Assembly: GCF_013004595.1 (NCBI RefSeq)
Contig: NZ_JABEMC010000003.1
Span: forward strand, 310,001-374,000
Length of the DNA: 64,000 bases
Source of the DNA: Brevibacterium luteolum
GTDB lineage: Bacteria; Actinomycetota; Actinomycetes; Actinomycetales; Brevibacteriaceae
Reading direction: 5' to 3'
Both the position numbers and the translations under genes were made by a program. Under the pieces are notes generated by a model that saw only the letters and a program-made list of their open reading frames with translations, had not been told where the DNA came from and did no database searches. This document shows, piece after piece, positions 1 to 8,490 of the stretch (position 1 is its first letter; the number at the start of each line of letters is the position of its first letter).

Positions 1-985
1 GGGCCAGTTCGTCCTGCAGGTCCTCGAGCCGGGCGCGGATGTGGCGCTTCTGCGTCGAGGTGGTGAGATCGAGACCGGCGGCCAGGCACTGTTCGACAGC
101 GTCATCACAGGCGCTGCGGGAGAAGATGAAGTAGATCGCCGGTAAGAGCCGCTCATGCAGCAGTTCGCTGATGAGCGAGGTGCGCGAAGGACGCTGGAAG
201 CGCATCTGCCGAGGGTTGCGGCGATCCCGGCGGCTGGTCGGCCGGCGGGTGAACTTCTGGGTCGCATACGTCAGGTCGCGGTTGAGCTTGTGCGCGTTCT
301 TCTTGCCCGGGGCGAAGAGCGGGTAGAGATTCGTGCCGACGGCGACATGGTTGTACAGCGGCACCGGCCGGTGCTCGGAGACGATGACGTCGGTGTCGCC
401 GCGCACCTCGGCCAGCCAGTCGCCGAACTCCTCGGCGTTCGACACAGTCGCCGACGGGCTCACGAGTGCCACGTGCATCGGCAGATGGATGATGACCTCT
501 TCCCACACCGGCCCGCGGAACCTGTCGCCGAGGTAGTGGACCTCGTCGAGGACGACGAAGCCGAGCTTCGACAGGTCGGTGCCGGAGTAGATCATGTTGC
601 GCAGCACCTCGGTGGTCATGACGATGACCTGGGCGTCGCGGCGGATCGTCGTGTCTCCGGTGAGCAGCCCGACGTTGTCCTCGCCGTACTCCTCGCACAG
701 CTCCTGGAACTTCTGGTTGCTCAGCGCTTTGATCGGGGTGGTGTAGAAGGCGCGCACACCGCGTTCGAAGGCCAGCCGCACAGCGAACTGGGCGACGACG
801 GTCTTGCCGGCTCCCGTCGGGGCCGCCACGAGCACAGACTTGCCGGCCTGCAGCGACAGGCAGGCGGTCTGCTGGAAGTCATCGAGCTCGTAGTCGAGTT
901 CAGCGGCATAGCGGCCAAGCGGTGAGCCTGCCTCCTTCACTCGTCGCTGGTGAGCGGCATAGGCTTCGGCAGGTGAGAGCTCCAT
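1..985 (-). CDS. helY: HelY-like DEAD/DEAH-box RNA helicase (N-terminal part)
   Basis: N-terminal 328 codons of a superfamily 2 helicase; the gene runs off the left edge of the window. Visible motifs are Walker A (APTGAGKT, about residues 55-62), motif II DEVH (about 147-150), and a motif III-like SPSAT. The FYTTPIKALSNQKF stretch is typical of the Ski2/Mtr4/HelY group, which unwinds structured RNA. The start ATG is at 983-985. A TAGACT hexamer (complement of 994-999) ends eight bases before it, suggesting a leaderless transcript. In mycobacteria helY follows tatA-tatC, and the same order is seen here. Assignment to HelY rests on motifs plus position; the C-terminal domains cannot be seen. 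Confidence 0.85.
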   Translation of the reverse strand, partial: MELSPAEAYAAHQRRVKEAGSPLGRYAAELDYELDDFQQTACLSLQAGKSVLVAAPTGAGKTVVAQFAVRLAFERGVRAFYTTPIKALSNQKFQELCEEYGEDNVGLLTGDTTIRRDAQVIVMTTEVLRNMIYSGTDLSKLGFVVLDEVHYLGDRFRGPVWEEVIIHLPMHVALVSPSATVSNAEEFGDWLAEVRGDTDVIVSEHRPVPLYNHVAVGTNLYPLFAPGKKNAHKLNRDLTYATQKFTRRPTSRRDRRNPRQMRFQRPSRTSLISELLHERLLPAIYFIFSRSACDDAVEQCLAAGLDLTTSTQKRHIRARLEDLQDELA

Positions 986-1081
986 ATCGCACCAGTCTAC
1001 CGCTTCAGAAGCGGCCCGGCTGGTGCAGGCTCGCCCGCAATCTGGGGGCTCAGGACGGTGCCGGGCAGCCGGACGAGCAGC

Positions 1082-1903
1082 TCAGACCTCGTCGAGTTCC
1101 GCCGGGTCGACCCAGGTGCCCTCGGCGATCATCCGCTTCTTGCGTTTGCGGTCATTGAGCAGGCAGATGACCCAGGCAAGGAAGAACATCAGCATCATCG
1201 GGATGACGAGGAAGAACATCGACAGTGCATCCGGTGATGGGGTTGCGATCGCCGCGAAGGCGAAGACGAGCACGACGATCCACCGCCACGAGCGGCGGAT
1301 CGTGTCAGCCGACAGGATCCCGACGAGGTTGAGCCCGACCATGAGCACCGGCAGCACGAAGGCGATGCCGAAGACGACGATGATGAGCATGACGAAGGAG
1401 AAGTAATCCTGCGCGGGCACGAAGTTCGACGCGCCCATCGGCGTGAACGTCATGAGTGCGCGCACGGCGTTGGGCAGGGCGAAGAACGCCAGGGCTGCGC
1501 CTGCGAAGAACAGCGGGACGGCTGCGGCGAGGAAGCCGAGTGCGTAGAGCTTCTCCTTCTTCGTCAGCCCGGGCATGATGAACGCCCACAGCTGGTAGAG
1601 CCACAGCGGGGTGGTGAGGATGATGCCGAGGAACAGCGAGACCTTGATCTTGAGATCGAACGGGGAGGCGACGCCGGCGAAGTTCAGGGTCGCGTCACGG
1701 CCGTCCTGTTCGGCGACCTGCCGGATCGGGGTCTGCAGGATGTCGAGGACCGGGTCGTAGAGGATCCAGCCGACGATCCCGCCGATCAGCAGACCGATGA
1801 GGCAGATGATGACCCGATTGCGGAGCTCGAGGAGATGCCCGCCCAGGGACATCCGCTTCTCGGGGTTCTGACGTCGGGGCAGACGTCTGGGAAGTTTCGC
1901 CAC
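1082..1903 (-). CDS. tatC: Sec-independent (Tat) translocase subunit TatC
   Basis: Integral membrane receptor of the twin-arginine translocase, which exports folded proteins across the cytoplasmic membrane. The 273-residue product has the TatC N-terminal signature (MSLGGHLLELRNRV) around residues 18-31, followed by six hydrophobic segments. A conserved LFLGIILTTPLWLYQLWAF stretch lies about one third along. The C-terminal tail is short and charged. It starts nine bases after the end of tatA and is presumably co-transcribed with it and pafB-pafC. TatC proteins usually have 240-320 residues, so this one looks complete. Internal Met18 is an alternative start, but the longer basic N-terminus is common in actinobacteria. 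Confidence 0.95.
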   Translation of the reverse strand: MAKLPRRLPRRQNPEKRMSLGGHLLELRNRVIICLIGLLIGGIVGWILYDPVLDILQTPIRQVAEQDGRDATLNFAGVASPFDLKIKVSLFLGIILTTPLWLYQLWAFIMPGLTKKEKLYALGFLAAAVPLFFAGAALAFFALPNAVRALMTFTPMGASNFVPAQDYFSFVMLIIVVFGIAFVLPVLMVGLNLVGILSADTIRRSWRWIVVLVFAFAAIATPSPDALSMFFLVIPMMLMFFLAWVICLLNDRKRKKRMIAEGTWVDPAELDEV

Positions 1904-1911
1904 CGACGGCC

Positions 1912-2202
1912 TCAGAGGCGGTCGTCGTGCCGCGGCTCACCTTCGGTGCGGGGTTCGCCGATGCGCTCCTCTGCAGTCCTCTCGGCCCGGTGGGAGCCAC
2001 CGGTGTCGGCGCGGCGCTGCGCGTCGGTGATCTCCTTGGCCTCGTCATCGGCGCTGTCATCGTCGCGGAGGTCCTTGACCTCGGATTTGAACACCTTCAT
2101 CGACTTGCCGAGGTTCTTGGCCACCATCGGCAGCTTGGCAGCACCGAAGATGACGATGATGACAAGCACGAGGATGAGAAAGTGAACAGGGGTCGGGCGC
2201 AT
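1912..2202 (-). CDS. tatA: Twin-arginine translocase subunit TatA
   Basis: Small pore-forming Tat component, 96 residues. It has a short periplasmic N-terminus, one transmembrane helix (about residues 7-20, FLILVLVIIVIFGA), the hinge AAKLP, then an amphipathic helix with KNLGKSMKVFKSEVK and a long acidic, charged tail. An AAAGGAGACTCC ribosome-binding site lies directly upstream of the ATG. It sits between pafC (72 bases upstream) and tatC (9 bases downstream), the standard actinobacterial pafBC-tatAC order. The gene could be called tatE-like, but the pairing with tatC supports TatA. Confidence 0.94.
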   Translation of the reverse strand: MRPTPVHFLILVLVIIVIFGAAKLPMVAKNLGKSMKVFKSEVKDLRDDDSADDEAKEITDAQRRADTGGSHRAERTAEERIGEPRTEGEPRHDDRL

Positions 2203-2274
2203 GGAGTCTCCTTTGCAATGACTGCCTCAATTGTAGTCCTTCCGGCCGGGTGCTTCACACCGCCGGATTGTGCA

Positions 2275-3261
2275 CTACCCGGCAGCGCGGTGCGGCGGCG
2301 AGCTGATCTCCTCGTACGCGGCCTCCGACTGCCGCAGCGTCTCATAGGCGGCATCGACCGGGTCGAGGGCGATGACATGCCTGCCGTGGGCGAGCAGCCA
2401 GCGCACCAGCCACGCCTGGTCGTAGACCGGCAGGGTGATCGTCACCGTGCCTGGACCATGAGTGTCATACCGTGTCTGGACCGGCAAGTCCTCCACCAAG
2501 CGGGCACCGGTGCTCGTGAGCGACATCGTCACCGTGCCCGAGGCGCCGGCCGGCTGTGTGCGCGAGGTTCCCTCCGCCTCGGGGGCGGTGGCATCGGCAG
2601 GGTCTGCCGGAGACGCGTGCTCCTGGGCGGGCACCGGGCGGATGCGGCGGATGTTGTCGAGGGCGAAGCTGCGCAGCCCGCCGGCGGTGTGGCAGTGGGC
2701 TTCGAGGTACCAGCGGCCCGACAGCCTCAGCGTCAACGGGTCGACGACCCGTTCGGTGAGTTCATCGCGGCTGGGCACATAGTAGGACAGCTGCAGGTCG
2801 TCGCCGCTGGCCAGGGCGTCCTCGACGACGCGTTTGACCTGCGGGTCGACCGGTGGGAGCACGATGTCGAAGCGCTGCCCGGACTCCCCCAGGCTGGCTG
2901 CGGCTGCGAGCTTGTCCTTCGCGCTCTCCACCGCCTCGGCATCGGGCGGATCGAGGGCGAGGATCGTCTCGAGTGCCAGTGTCAGGGTGCCGGCTTCGGC
3001 GCGTGAGAGGCGCACCGGGACGGAGACCTCCTCGGCGTTGGAGACGTAGATGCGGTCGTCCTCCCAGCTGGCTTCGATGAGGTCATCGGGCATGTGCCCG
3101 GGCCGGCCGGAGACGAAGAGCAGCTCCAGATCGTCGATGAGCTCCTCCCGGGTGCATCCGAATGCCTCGGCCACCTCATGAAGCTCAGCACCCGGATTCG
3201 CCGTCAGGTACGGGACCAAGCCGAGCAGCCGGCTGAGCCGCTCAGGTGTCGTCTGCGCCAT
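2275..3261 (-). CDS. pafC: WYL-domain transcriptional regulator PafC
   Basis: Second subunit of the PafBC regulator, which in mycobacteria activates LexA-independent DNA-damage genes. The start is set at 3261 because GGGAGGAGG lies about six bases upstream; this makes a 20-base overlap with pafB. An ATG at 3267 is too close to the Shine-Dalgarno sequence. The 328-residue product has an N-terminal winged-helix-like part (TPERLSRLLGLVPYL), a WYL domain in the middle (RWYLEAHC), and a C-terminal WCX-like extension. Despite the paf name, PafB and PafC do not take part in pupylation; they are genetically linked to pafA. Confidence 0.9.
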   Translation of the reverse strand: MAQTTPERLSRLLGLVPYLTANPGAELHEVAEAFGCTREELIDDLELLFVSGRPGHMPDDLIEASWEDDRIYVSNAEEVSVPVRLSRAEAGTLTLALETILALDPPDAEAVESAKDKLAAAASLGESGQRFDIVLPPVDPQVKRVVEDALASGDDLQLSYYVPSRDELTERVVDPLTLRLSGRWYLEAHCHTAGGLRSFALDNIRRIRPVPAQEHASPADPADATAPEAEGTSRTQPAGASGTVTMSLTSTGARLVEDLPVQTRYDTHGPGTVTITLPVYDQAWLVRWLLAHGRHVIALDPVDAAYETLRQSEAAYEEISSPPHRAAG

Positions 3262-4306
3262 TGTCATCCTCCTCCCCTGCGCCGGCGGGCGAACCCGGGC
3301 CGGACTCACCGGAGACCAGCCCAGTGAGTGCCGAGATCGTCGCCTGCACATGCACGCGGTGGGCTGCGGCGAGGTCACGCGGGCTCATGACCCGCACGCT
3401 GGGGCCGAACTCGGCCAGCGTCGTCGCACACAGCTCCTCATCTTCGTACTCCAGGCTGAAGGTGTCCCAGCCGCGGGCGGTCGTGCCGGTGTGGATGCCC
3501 TCCCGGCGCAGCGGTTCGGCCCGGCCCGGGGCGATCGCGATGACCGCCTGCCTGCGGGTGCCGGCCTCCGGGCCGGGGTCGAAGTGGGCGGCGGCGTCGA
3601 AGCCGGCTGGGATCTCGTAGTCCCCGGCAGTGCGCCTGGGGGCCTTGCGGATCCGGCCCATGATGCGTGAGAGCCGGAAGGTGCGCACTGCCTTCCGGTC
3701 GACATCGCGGCCCATGAGGTAGACGCGGTTGCCGCGGGTCAGCAGCGCATAGGGCTCCAGGGTGCGAGTGGCGGTCTCGCCGCTGGTCTTGCGGTAGGAG
3801 AAGCGCACCGGCAGGCGTTCGCTTGTGACGCTGATGGCGGTGGCGACATCCCCGGGCCAGAACTCCGGGGACGGGGTGACCGACGCCTCGGGGCCGGTGG
3901 CCGGCTGACTGAGCTCGGTGCCGAGGCCGGTGAGCTTGTAGCGGGCGCGTTCGGCCTGCCCGGCTGCCGGTGAGGAGCGCCACCAGTCGGCAGCGACCGA
4001 CAGCGCAGCGGCTTCGGCAGGCGTGAAGTCGATGGCCGGCAGCTCGTAGTCCTCGTTGGTGATCCGGTAGCCGTAGACGGTGTCAGTCGAGCCGATGTCG
4101 GTCCAGTTCGTCGTCGAGATCTCGATCCCCAGCTCGCGCAGCGCGTCCTTGTCGCGGGAGAACATCCGGTCGAAGGCCTCGTCACTCAGGTCGTGATAGC
4201 CGCTGATCTTGCGCCGCAGCGTGTCGCGGTCGACCCAGCCGGAGGCGGCACGCAGGGCGATGAGCAGGTTGAGCAGCCGCTCGGTGGCCTGGCGTATCTG
4301 GTTCAC
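3242..4306 (-). CDS. pafB: WYL-domain transcriptional regulator PafB
   Basis: First subunit of the PafBC DNA-damage regulator, 354 residues. The N-terminus (TERLLNLLIALRAASGWVDRDTLRRKI) looks like a helix-turn-helix. The WYL domain includes RFSYRKTSG and the NRVYLMGRDVDRKAVRTFRLSR segment, read here in two parts, followed by the WCX C-terminal domain. The GTG start at 4306 has TAGCTT (complement of 4313-4318) ending six bases upstream, so translation may be leaderless. It is divergent from the DUF3866 gene with only 39 bases between the starts, meaning the two promoters must overlap. It overlaps pafC by 20 bases. Confidence 0.9.
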   Translation of the reverse strand: MNQIRQATERLLNLLIALRAASGWVDRDTLRRKISGYHDLSDEAFDRMFSRDKDALRELGIEISTTNWTDIGSTDTVYGYRITNEDYELPAIDFTPAEAAALSVAADWWRSSPAAGQAERARYKLTGLGTELSQPATGPEASVTPSPEFWPGDVATAISVTSERLPVRFSYRKTSGETATRTLEPYALLTRGNRVYLMGRDVDRKAVRTFRLSRIMGRIRKAPRRTAGDYEIPAGFDAAAHFDPGPEAGTRRQAVIAIAPGRAEPLRREGIHTGTTARGWDTFSLEYEDEELCATTLAEFGPSVRVMSPRDLAAAHRVHVQATISALTGLVSGESGPGSPAGAGEEDDNGADDT

Positions 4307-4345
4307 GCTTCTAAGCTACTACGTTTGCCCGGTACGGTTAAGCAC

Positions 4346-5494
4346 ATGATCCATTGGCGTGAAGGAACCGTCTGCGAGGTCACCAAGACCTGGCCGGGCG
4401 TCCACCAGACCCGTGTCGAACTCACCGCACCGCTGCCCGGCAGCGAGGACGGCGACCGGGTCATCAGCGCAATCGCCTACACCGACATCGTTGGCACACC
4501 GGCGGCCGGTGACCGGGTGCTCGTCAACGTCTCGGCGCTGGCCCGCAGGCTGGGCACCGGCGGTTTCGGGCTCATCGTCGCCCTGCCGGAGAACCTGCCG
4601 GCCGATCCCCCGCCGCAGCCAGGCCACATGGTCAAGGACCGCTACACGCCGCTGCAGACGATGGTGCTTGGCGTCGACGACCAGGAATCCGAGCACCACA
4701 CCATGATCCGCGACACCGCCTCGCTTTCCGGCCTGCCGGTCATCGTCGCCGATCTGCACTCGGCGCTGCCAGCGATCCTCGCCGGCATCCAGGCCACCGC
4801 GCCCGAGGCGCGGGTCGCCTATGTCATGACCGACGGGGCTGCCCTGCCGCTGTCGTTCTCCCGCTCGGTCGCTGAGCTGCGTGAGCGCGGCTGGCTGGCT
4901 GCCACGATCTCAGTCGGGCAGGCCTACGGCGGGGACTATGAGGCGGTGACGATCCATTCGGCGCTGCTGGCCGCCGCCGAGGTGGCCCGCGCCGATGTCG
5001 TCATCGTCTCCCAGGGCCCGGGCAACCTCGGCACCGGCACCCCGTACGGGTTCACCGGCATGATGGTCGCCGATCATCTCAATGCCGCAGCGTTCCTCGG
5101 CGGGCTGCCGATCGCCGTGGCGCGCATGTCGAATGCGGACGCCCGCGGCCGCCACTACGGCATCTCCCATCACACACTCACCGCTGTCGGAATGGCGGCC
5201 AACCCCGGCTGCCTCGTCCCGCTGCCGGATCTCACACAGCTGAGCGACGAGGAGGTGACGGCGGCGATCGGCGCTGATGGTGCCGATCCGCGTGCGGTCA
5301 TCGACACGGTCGATTCCCAGCTGCCCGAGCTTGCTCGCCATGACATCGAGTGGGTCGACCCGCGGGGTCTGCTGGGTGAATTGCAGCAGGTGCCCGTGCG
5401 GCTGTCGACGATGGGACGGGGTCTGTCTGAGGACCCGCTGTCCTTCATCGCCGCTGCTGCGGCGGGCACCTGTGCAGCTGGGCGGCTGGCCTGA
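4346..5494 (+). CDS. DUF3866 family protein
   Basis: Conserved protein of unknown function, 382 residues. I recognise it as DUF3866 from the N-terminal REGTVCEV stretch, a glycine-rich SQGPGNLGTGTPYGFTG loop around the middle, and a SHHTLTAVG motif. The Gly-rich loop and HH pair could bind a nucleotide or metal, but that is inference. The ATG at 4346 is preceded by TACGGT (4333-4338) with a seven-base gap, supporting a leaderless start rather than the longer upstream reading. It is transcribed away from pafB inside the proteasome/Tat block and converges on the FKBP gene. No signal peptide or membrane helix is evident. Confidence 0.8.
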   Translation: MIHWREGTVCEVTKTWPGVHQTRVELTAPLPGSEDGDRVISAIAYTDIVGTPAAGDRVLVNVSALARRLGTGGFGLIVALPENLPADPPPQPGHMVKDRYTPLQTMVLGVDDQESEHHTMIRDTASLSGLPVIVADLHSALPAILAGIQATAPEARVAYVMTDGAALPLSFSRSVAELRERGWLAATISVGQAYGGDYEAVTIHSALLAAAEVARADVVIVSQGPGNLGTGTPYGFTGMMVADHLNAAAFLGGLPIAVARMSNADARGRHYGISHHTLTAVGMAANPGCLVPLPDLTQLSDEEVTAAIGADGADPRAVIDTVDSQLPELARHDIEWVDPRGLLGELQQVPVRLSTMGRGLSEDPLSFIAAAAAGTCAAGRLA

Positions 5495-5500
5495 GCCCAG

Positions 5501-5523
5501 GCCAGCCGCTGAGGCTGGTTCAG
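5501..5523. terminator. Possible hairpin terminator between convergent genes
   Basis: Overlapping short inverted repeats (CCAGCC/GGCTGG, and CCGCTGA/TCAGCGG) lie between the DUF3866 stop and the FKBP stop. There is no clear T-run. It could end transcription from both sides. Confidence 0.35.
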
Positions 5524-5527
5524 CGGT

Positions 5528-5902
5528 TCAGCTGACGCCTTCGAGGTCGCACACGAAGATGAGGCTCTCGTTCGGAGCGATCGCCCCGGGGACCCCCGAG
5601 GGGCCGTAGGCCATGTGCGGCGGAATGCGCAGGGTGCGGCGTCCGCCGACCTTCATGCCCTGCACTCCTTCGTCCCAGCCCCGGATGACCATGCCGACGC
5701 CGAGCTTGAACTGCAGCGGCTGGCCGCGGTCCCAGGACGCGTCGAACTGCTCACCGGTGGAATGGGCCACCCCGACGTAGTGGACGGACACGGTATCGCC
5801 GGCCTTCGCCTCTGGGCCGTCACCGACGATGTCGTCGATGATCTCGAGCTGACTCGGCGGGTTCTCACCGGGGAAGTCGACTTCGGGTTTCGTCTTGGCC
5901 AT
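5528..5902 (-). CDS. FKBP-type peptidyl-prolyl cis-trans isomerase (cytosolic)
   Basis: Single-domain FKBP of 124 residues without a signal peptide. Active-site features are intact: VHYVGVAHSTGEQFDASW, the MVIRGWDEGVQGMKVG core including the conserved tryptophan floor of the pocket, and AYGPSGVP followed by LIFVCDLEG at the end. It catalyses prolyl isomerisation and may assist folding in the cytoplasm. It lies 36 bases downstream of a related lipoprotein FKBP, presumably in one operon with it. Single-domain FKBPs near paf genes are seen in many actinobacteria, but no direct part in pupylation is known. Confidence 0.93.
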   Translation of the reverse strand: MAKTKPEVDFPGENPPSQLEIIDDIVGDGPEAKAGDTVSVHYVGVAHSTGEQFDASWDRGQPLQFKLGVGMVIRGWDEGVQGMKVGGRRTLRIPPHMAYGPSGVPGAIAPNESLIFVCDLEGVS

Positions 5903-5938
5903 GATTCCTCTTCTCGTAGATCGGTTGCAGTTCTCGGA

Positions 5939-6910
5939 TCACTTGCCGCCGGTGGCGGACAGGATGTCGACGACGAAGATGAGCGTGGCGTTGCCGGGGA
6001 TGCTCGGCGGCGAGCCCTGCTCGCCGTAGCCCTTGTCCGGGGGCACGATGACGAGCAGCTGCGAGCCGACCTTCTGGCCGGCCACGGCCTCGTCCCAGCC
6101 CTTGATGACCTCACCGGCACCGACGTTGAAGGAGAACGGCTCGCCGCGGTCCCAGCTGGAGTCGAAGGTCTTCGTCACATCGTCGTACAGCCAGCCTGAG
6201 TAATGGGCCTGGACGGTCTGGCCCTCTTCGACGACCGGTCCGTCGCCTTCGATCGTCGGCTCGACGACGAGCTCCTTGGGCGCGTCGCCCTCAGGGGCTT
6301 CGACACTGGGCTTGCCGGTGTCGTCGCGGGTGACCTTCGGCAGGCCAGCCGGCAGCTCCTTCTCGGTGCCCTCGGCCTTCTCCAGCGGCTCGGGCAGCTT
6401 CTCGGCGTTGACGATGTCGATGACGTAGACGAGCGTCTCCGGATCATCGCCGGACTTCGCTGCCCCGTTGAGGCTCATGAGCACCCGAGATCCGACCGGC
6501 ACGTCGATGACGGCGTCGTAGAGCGCTTCGTTGATCTGGGCCTTGTCAACGGGGAAGCCGGAGGGCTGCTTGGTGTCGTAGCCGGATTCGACGATCTCAC
6601 CGGAGTTGCCCGACACGAGCGTCATGTTCGCTGTCACCTGCTGGCCCTCTTCGACCTTGGGCCCGTCGCCTTCGGAGACGACGGTGCTCTCCGGCTTCTC
6701 GATGACCAGCGGGGCCTCGAAGGAGACCTCCGGCTTCTGGTCGGGTTCGCCGGTGACCTCGACGTCGTCAAGCGAGGTGGACTTCGCATTCGACGCGTCG
6801 ACGGTCGGGTTCTCAGCCGGATTGCCTTCGGCGCTGTCGTCGGCACCGCAGCCGGTGAGCAGCAGCGCTGAAACGGCAAGCGCGCCGATGAGGGTTCTTC
6901 GCACGGGCAT
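5939..6910 (-). CDS. FKBP-type peptidyl-prolyl isomerase lipoprotein with two FKBP-like regions
   Basis: Exported lipoprotein of 323 residues. It has a basic N-terminus, a hydrophobic core and a lipobox LLTGC with the lipidated Cys at residue 21, then an acidic low-complexity linker. The C-terminal FKBP domain is canonical (YSGWLYDDVTKTFDSSW, GEVIKGWDEAVAGQKVG, GYGEQGSPPSIPG). The region before it, roughly residues 60-170, aligns by pattern to an FKBP fold (EGQQVTANMTLVSGNSGEI, then VPVGSRVLMSL) but lacks the pocket residues. It is probably a non-catalytic domain. The cell-surface location suggests folding of secreted proteins. It lies between pafA and the cytosolic FKBP. Confidence 0.9.
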   Translation of the reverse strand: MPVRRTLIGALAVSALLLTGCGADDSAEGNPAENPTVDASNAKSTSLDDVEVTGEPDQKPEVSFEAPLVIEKPESTVVSEGDGPKVEEGQQVTANMTLVSGNSGEIVESGYDTKQPSGFPVDKAQINEALYDAVIDVPVGSRVLMSLNGAAKSGDDPETLVYVIDIVNAEKLPEPLEKAEGTEKELPAGLPKVTRDDTGKPSVEAPEGDAPKELVVEPTIEGDGPVVEEGQTVQAHYSGWLYDDVTKTFDSSWDRGEPFSFNVGAGEVIKGWDEAVAGQKVGSQLLVIVPPDKGYGEQGSPPSIPGNATLIFVVDILSATGGK

Positions 6911-7017
6911 TCCTCTCAGGTCGGAGTGATCTCCACAAACGTACAGAATCTTACTGGCATGGCACTGTGCGTCACACCCACACAGGCTTGATGCTCTCTG
7001 ATGACCGGCAGGGGCGG

Positions 7018-8490
7018 TCAGACGTCGAACGAGGCAGGCTGGCCGTCGAGTCCGGCGATGAGCTTCTCGGCCTGTTCGTGCTCAGCGGAGAACGGGTCCT
7101 TGAGCACGATCGCCCGCTGCAGCTGGTCGTTGAGCCGCAGGTGCACCCAGTCGACCGTGTAGTCCTTGCCCGCACCCTGGGCTCCGGAGACGAACCGGCC
7201 GCGCAGGTGCGCCCGCGTGGTCGCCGGTGGATGGTGGCGTGCCTGCTCGACGGCTTCAGGAGTGACGGCGCGGGCGGCTGCGCCCTTGTCCTCGAACTGC
7301 TTGAAGATCGAGGTCTGCGGGGTCAGGTCGTGGTAGGCGAAGTCGAGCCGGGCGATGCGCGGATCAGACAGTTCGATGTCCCCGCGGGCGACGTAACGGT
7401 CGAAGAGCTGGCGCTTGATGACCCAGTCGATCTCGCCTGCCACGGGTGCGAAGTCACCGGTGTCCACGGCGGTGAGCATGCGCTGCCACCGGTCGATGAC
7501 ACGCTCGGCGGTCGCATCGTCGCCGAGGCTGTGGTCGCCCTTGGCGACGAGCTTCTGTGCCCGGCGCAGGTAGATGCCGAGCAGCTCCAGGGTCGTCATC
7601 GTCTGCCCTGAGGCGAGTCCGAGTTCGGTGCGGCCGGTCAGGTCGCGGGCCACCCGGCGGATGTCGCGGATCGGATTGCGCAGGCTCAGGTCCTCGATCG
7701 GCACCCCGGTCTCGATGAGGTCGAGGACGAGGGCCGCGGAGCCAACCTTGAGCTCGGTCGTCGTCTGCGACATCGACGAGTCGCCGACGATGACGTGCAG
7801 GCGCCGGTACTTCTCGGCATCGGCATGGGGTTCGTCACGGGCGTTGATGATCGGCCGCGACCGCGTTGTAGCCGATGACACGCCCTCCCACATGACGTCG
7901 GAGCGGGCGGAGAGCCCGAACTGCAGCTGTCCGGGGTTCAGCTGCGGGGTGCGGGCCGGGGCGTGGGGGTTCGCGCGGTTCGAATCGGCTGGCTTGAGCT
8001 CGGTCGTCACCTTCGCCGGGATGATCGCTCCGGCGCCGACGAGCAGCTGGCGGGTGACGAGGAAGGGCAGCAGCACGCTGGTGAGATGGGAGAAGTCCAT
8101 CGAGCGGCGGATGAGGAAGTTCTCGTGGCTGCCGTAGGAGTTGCCTGCGGAGTCGACGTTGTTCTTCACCAGGTGGGCGCGGCCGTCGATCCCGTCGGCA
8201 GCCAGCGCCTCCTGCGCCTGTGCCAGCAGCTCGACCATGATCTGGTCGCCGGCGGCGTCCTGGGCGAGCAGATCGGGCAGCCGGTCGCATTCGGCCGTCG
8301 CGTATTCCGGGTGCGAGCCGACGTCGAGGTACAGCCTCGCGCCGTTGGGCAGGAACACGTTCGACGACCGGCCCCATTCGACGACCGGGCGGAACAGGTA
8401 CCGGGCGATCTCCTCGGGCCCGACCCGCCGGGACTGCCCCTGCGTGTATGCCAGCCCGTACTCGGTTTCGAGTCCGAAGATCCGCTTCAC
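7018..8490 (-). CDS. pafA: Pup-protein ligase PafA
   Basis: Ligase that attaches the C-terminal glutamate of Pup to lysines of target proteins using ATP. The 490-residue product begins with the glutamine-synthetase-like signature [15 protein letters not shown], and contains PNGARLYLDVGSHPEYATAE and the KNNVDSAGNSYGSHENFL segment. All are hallmarks of the PafA/Dop family; the first Glu residues coordinate Mg-ATP. Dop elsewhere in the locus has the alternative GAETEFGI start, which separates the paralogues. The gene overlaps prcA by four bases (ATGA), so translational coupling is likely. Length fits the usual 450-490 residues. Confidence 0.96.
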   Translation of the reverse strand: MKRIFGLETEYGLAYTQGQSRRVGPEEIARYLFRPVVEWGRSSNVFLPNGARLYLDVGSHPEYATAECDRLPDLLAQDAAGDQIMVELLAQAQEALAADGIDGRAHLVKNNVDSAGNSYGSHENFLIRRSMDFSHLTSVLLPFLVTRQLLVGAGAIIPAKVTTELKPADSNRANPHAPARTPQLNPGQLQFGLSARSDVMWEGVSSATTRSRPIINARDEPHADAEKYRRLHVIVGDSSMSQTTTELKVGSAALVLDLIETGVPIEDLSLRNPIRDIRRVARDLTGRTELGLASGQTMTTLELLGIYLRRAQKLVAKGDHSLGDDATAERVIDRWQRMLTAVDTGDFAPVAGEIDWVIKRQLFDRYVARGDIELSDPRIARLDFAYHDLTPQTSIFKQFEDKGAAARAVTPEAVEQARHHPPATTRAHLRGRFVSGAQGAGKDYTVDWVHLRLNDQLQRAIVLKDPFSAEHEQAEKLIAGLDGQPASFDV

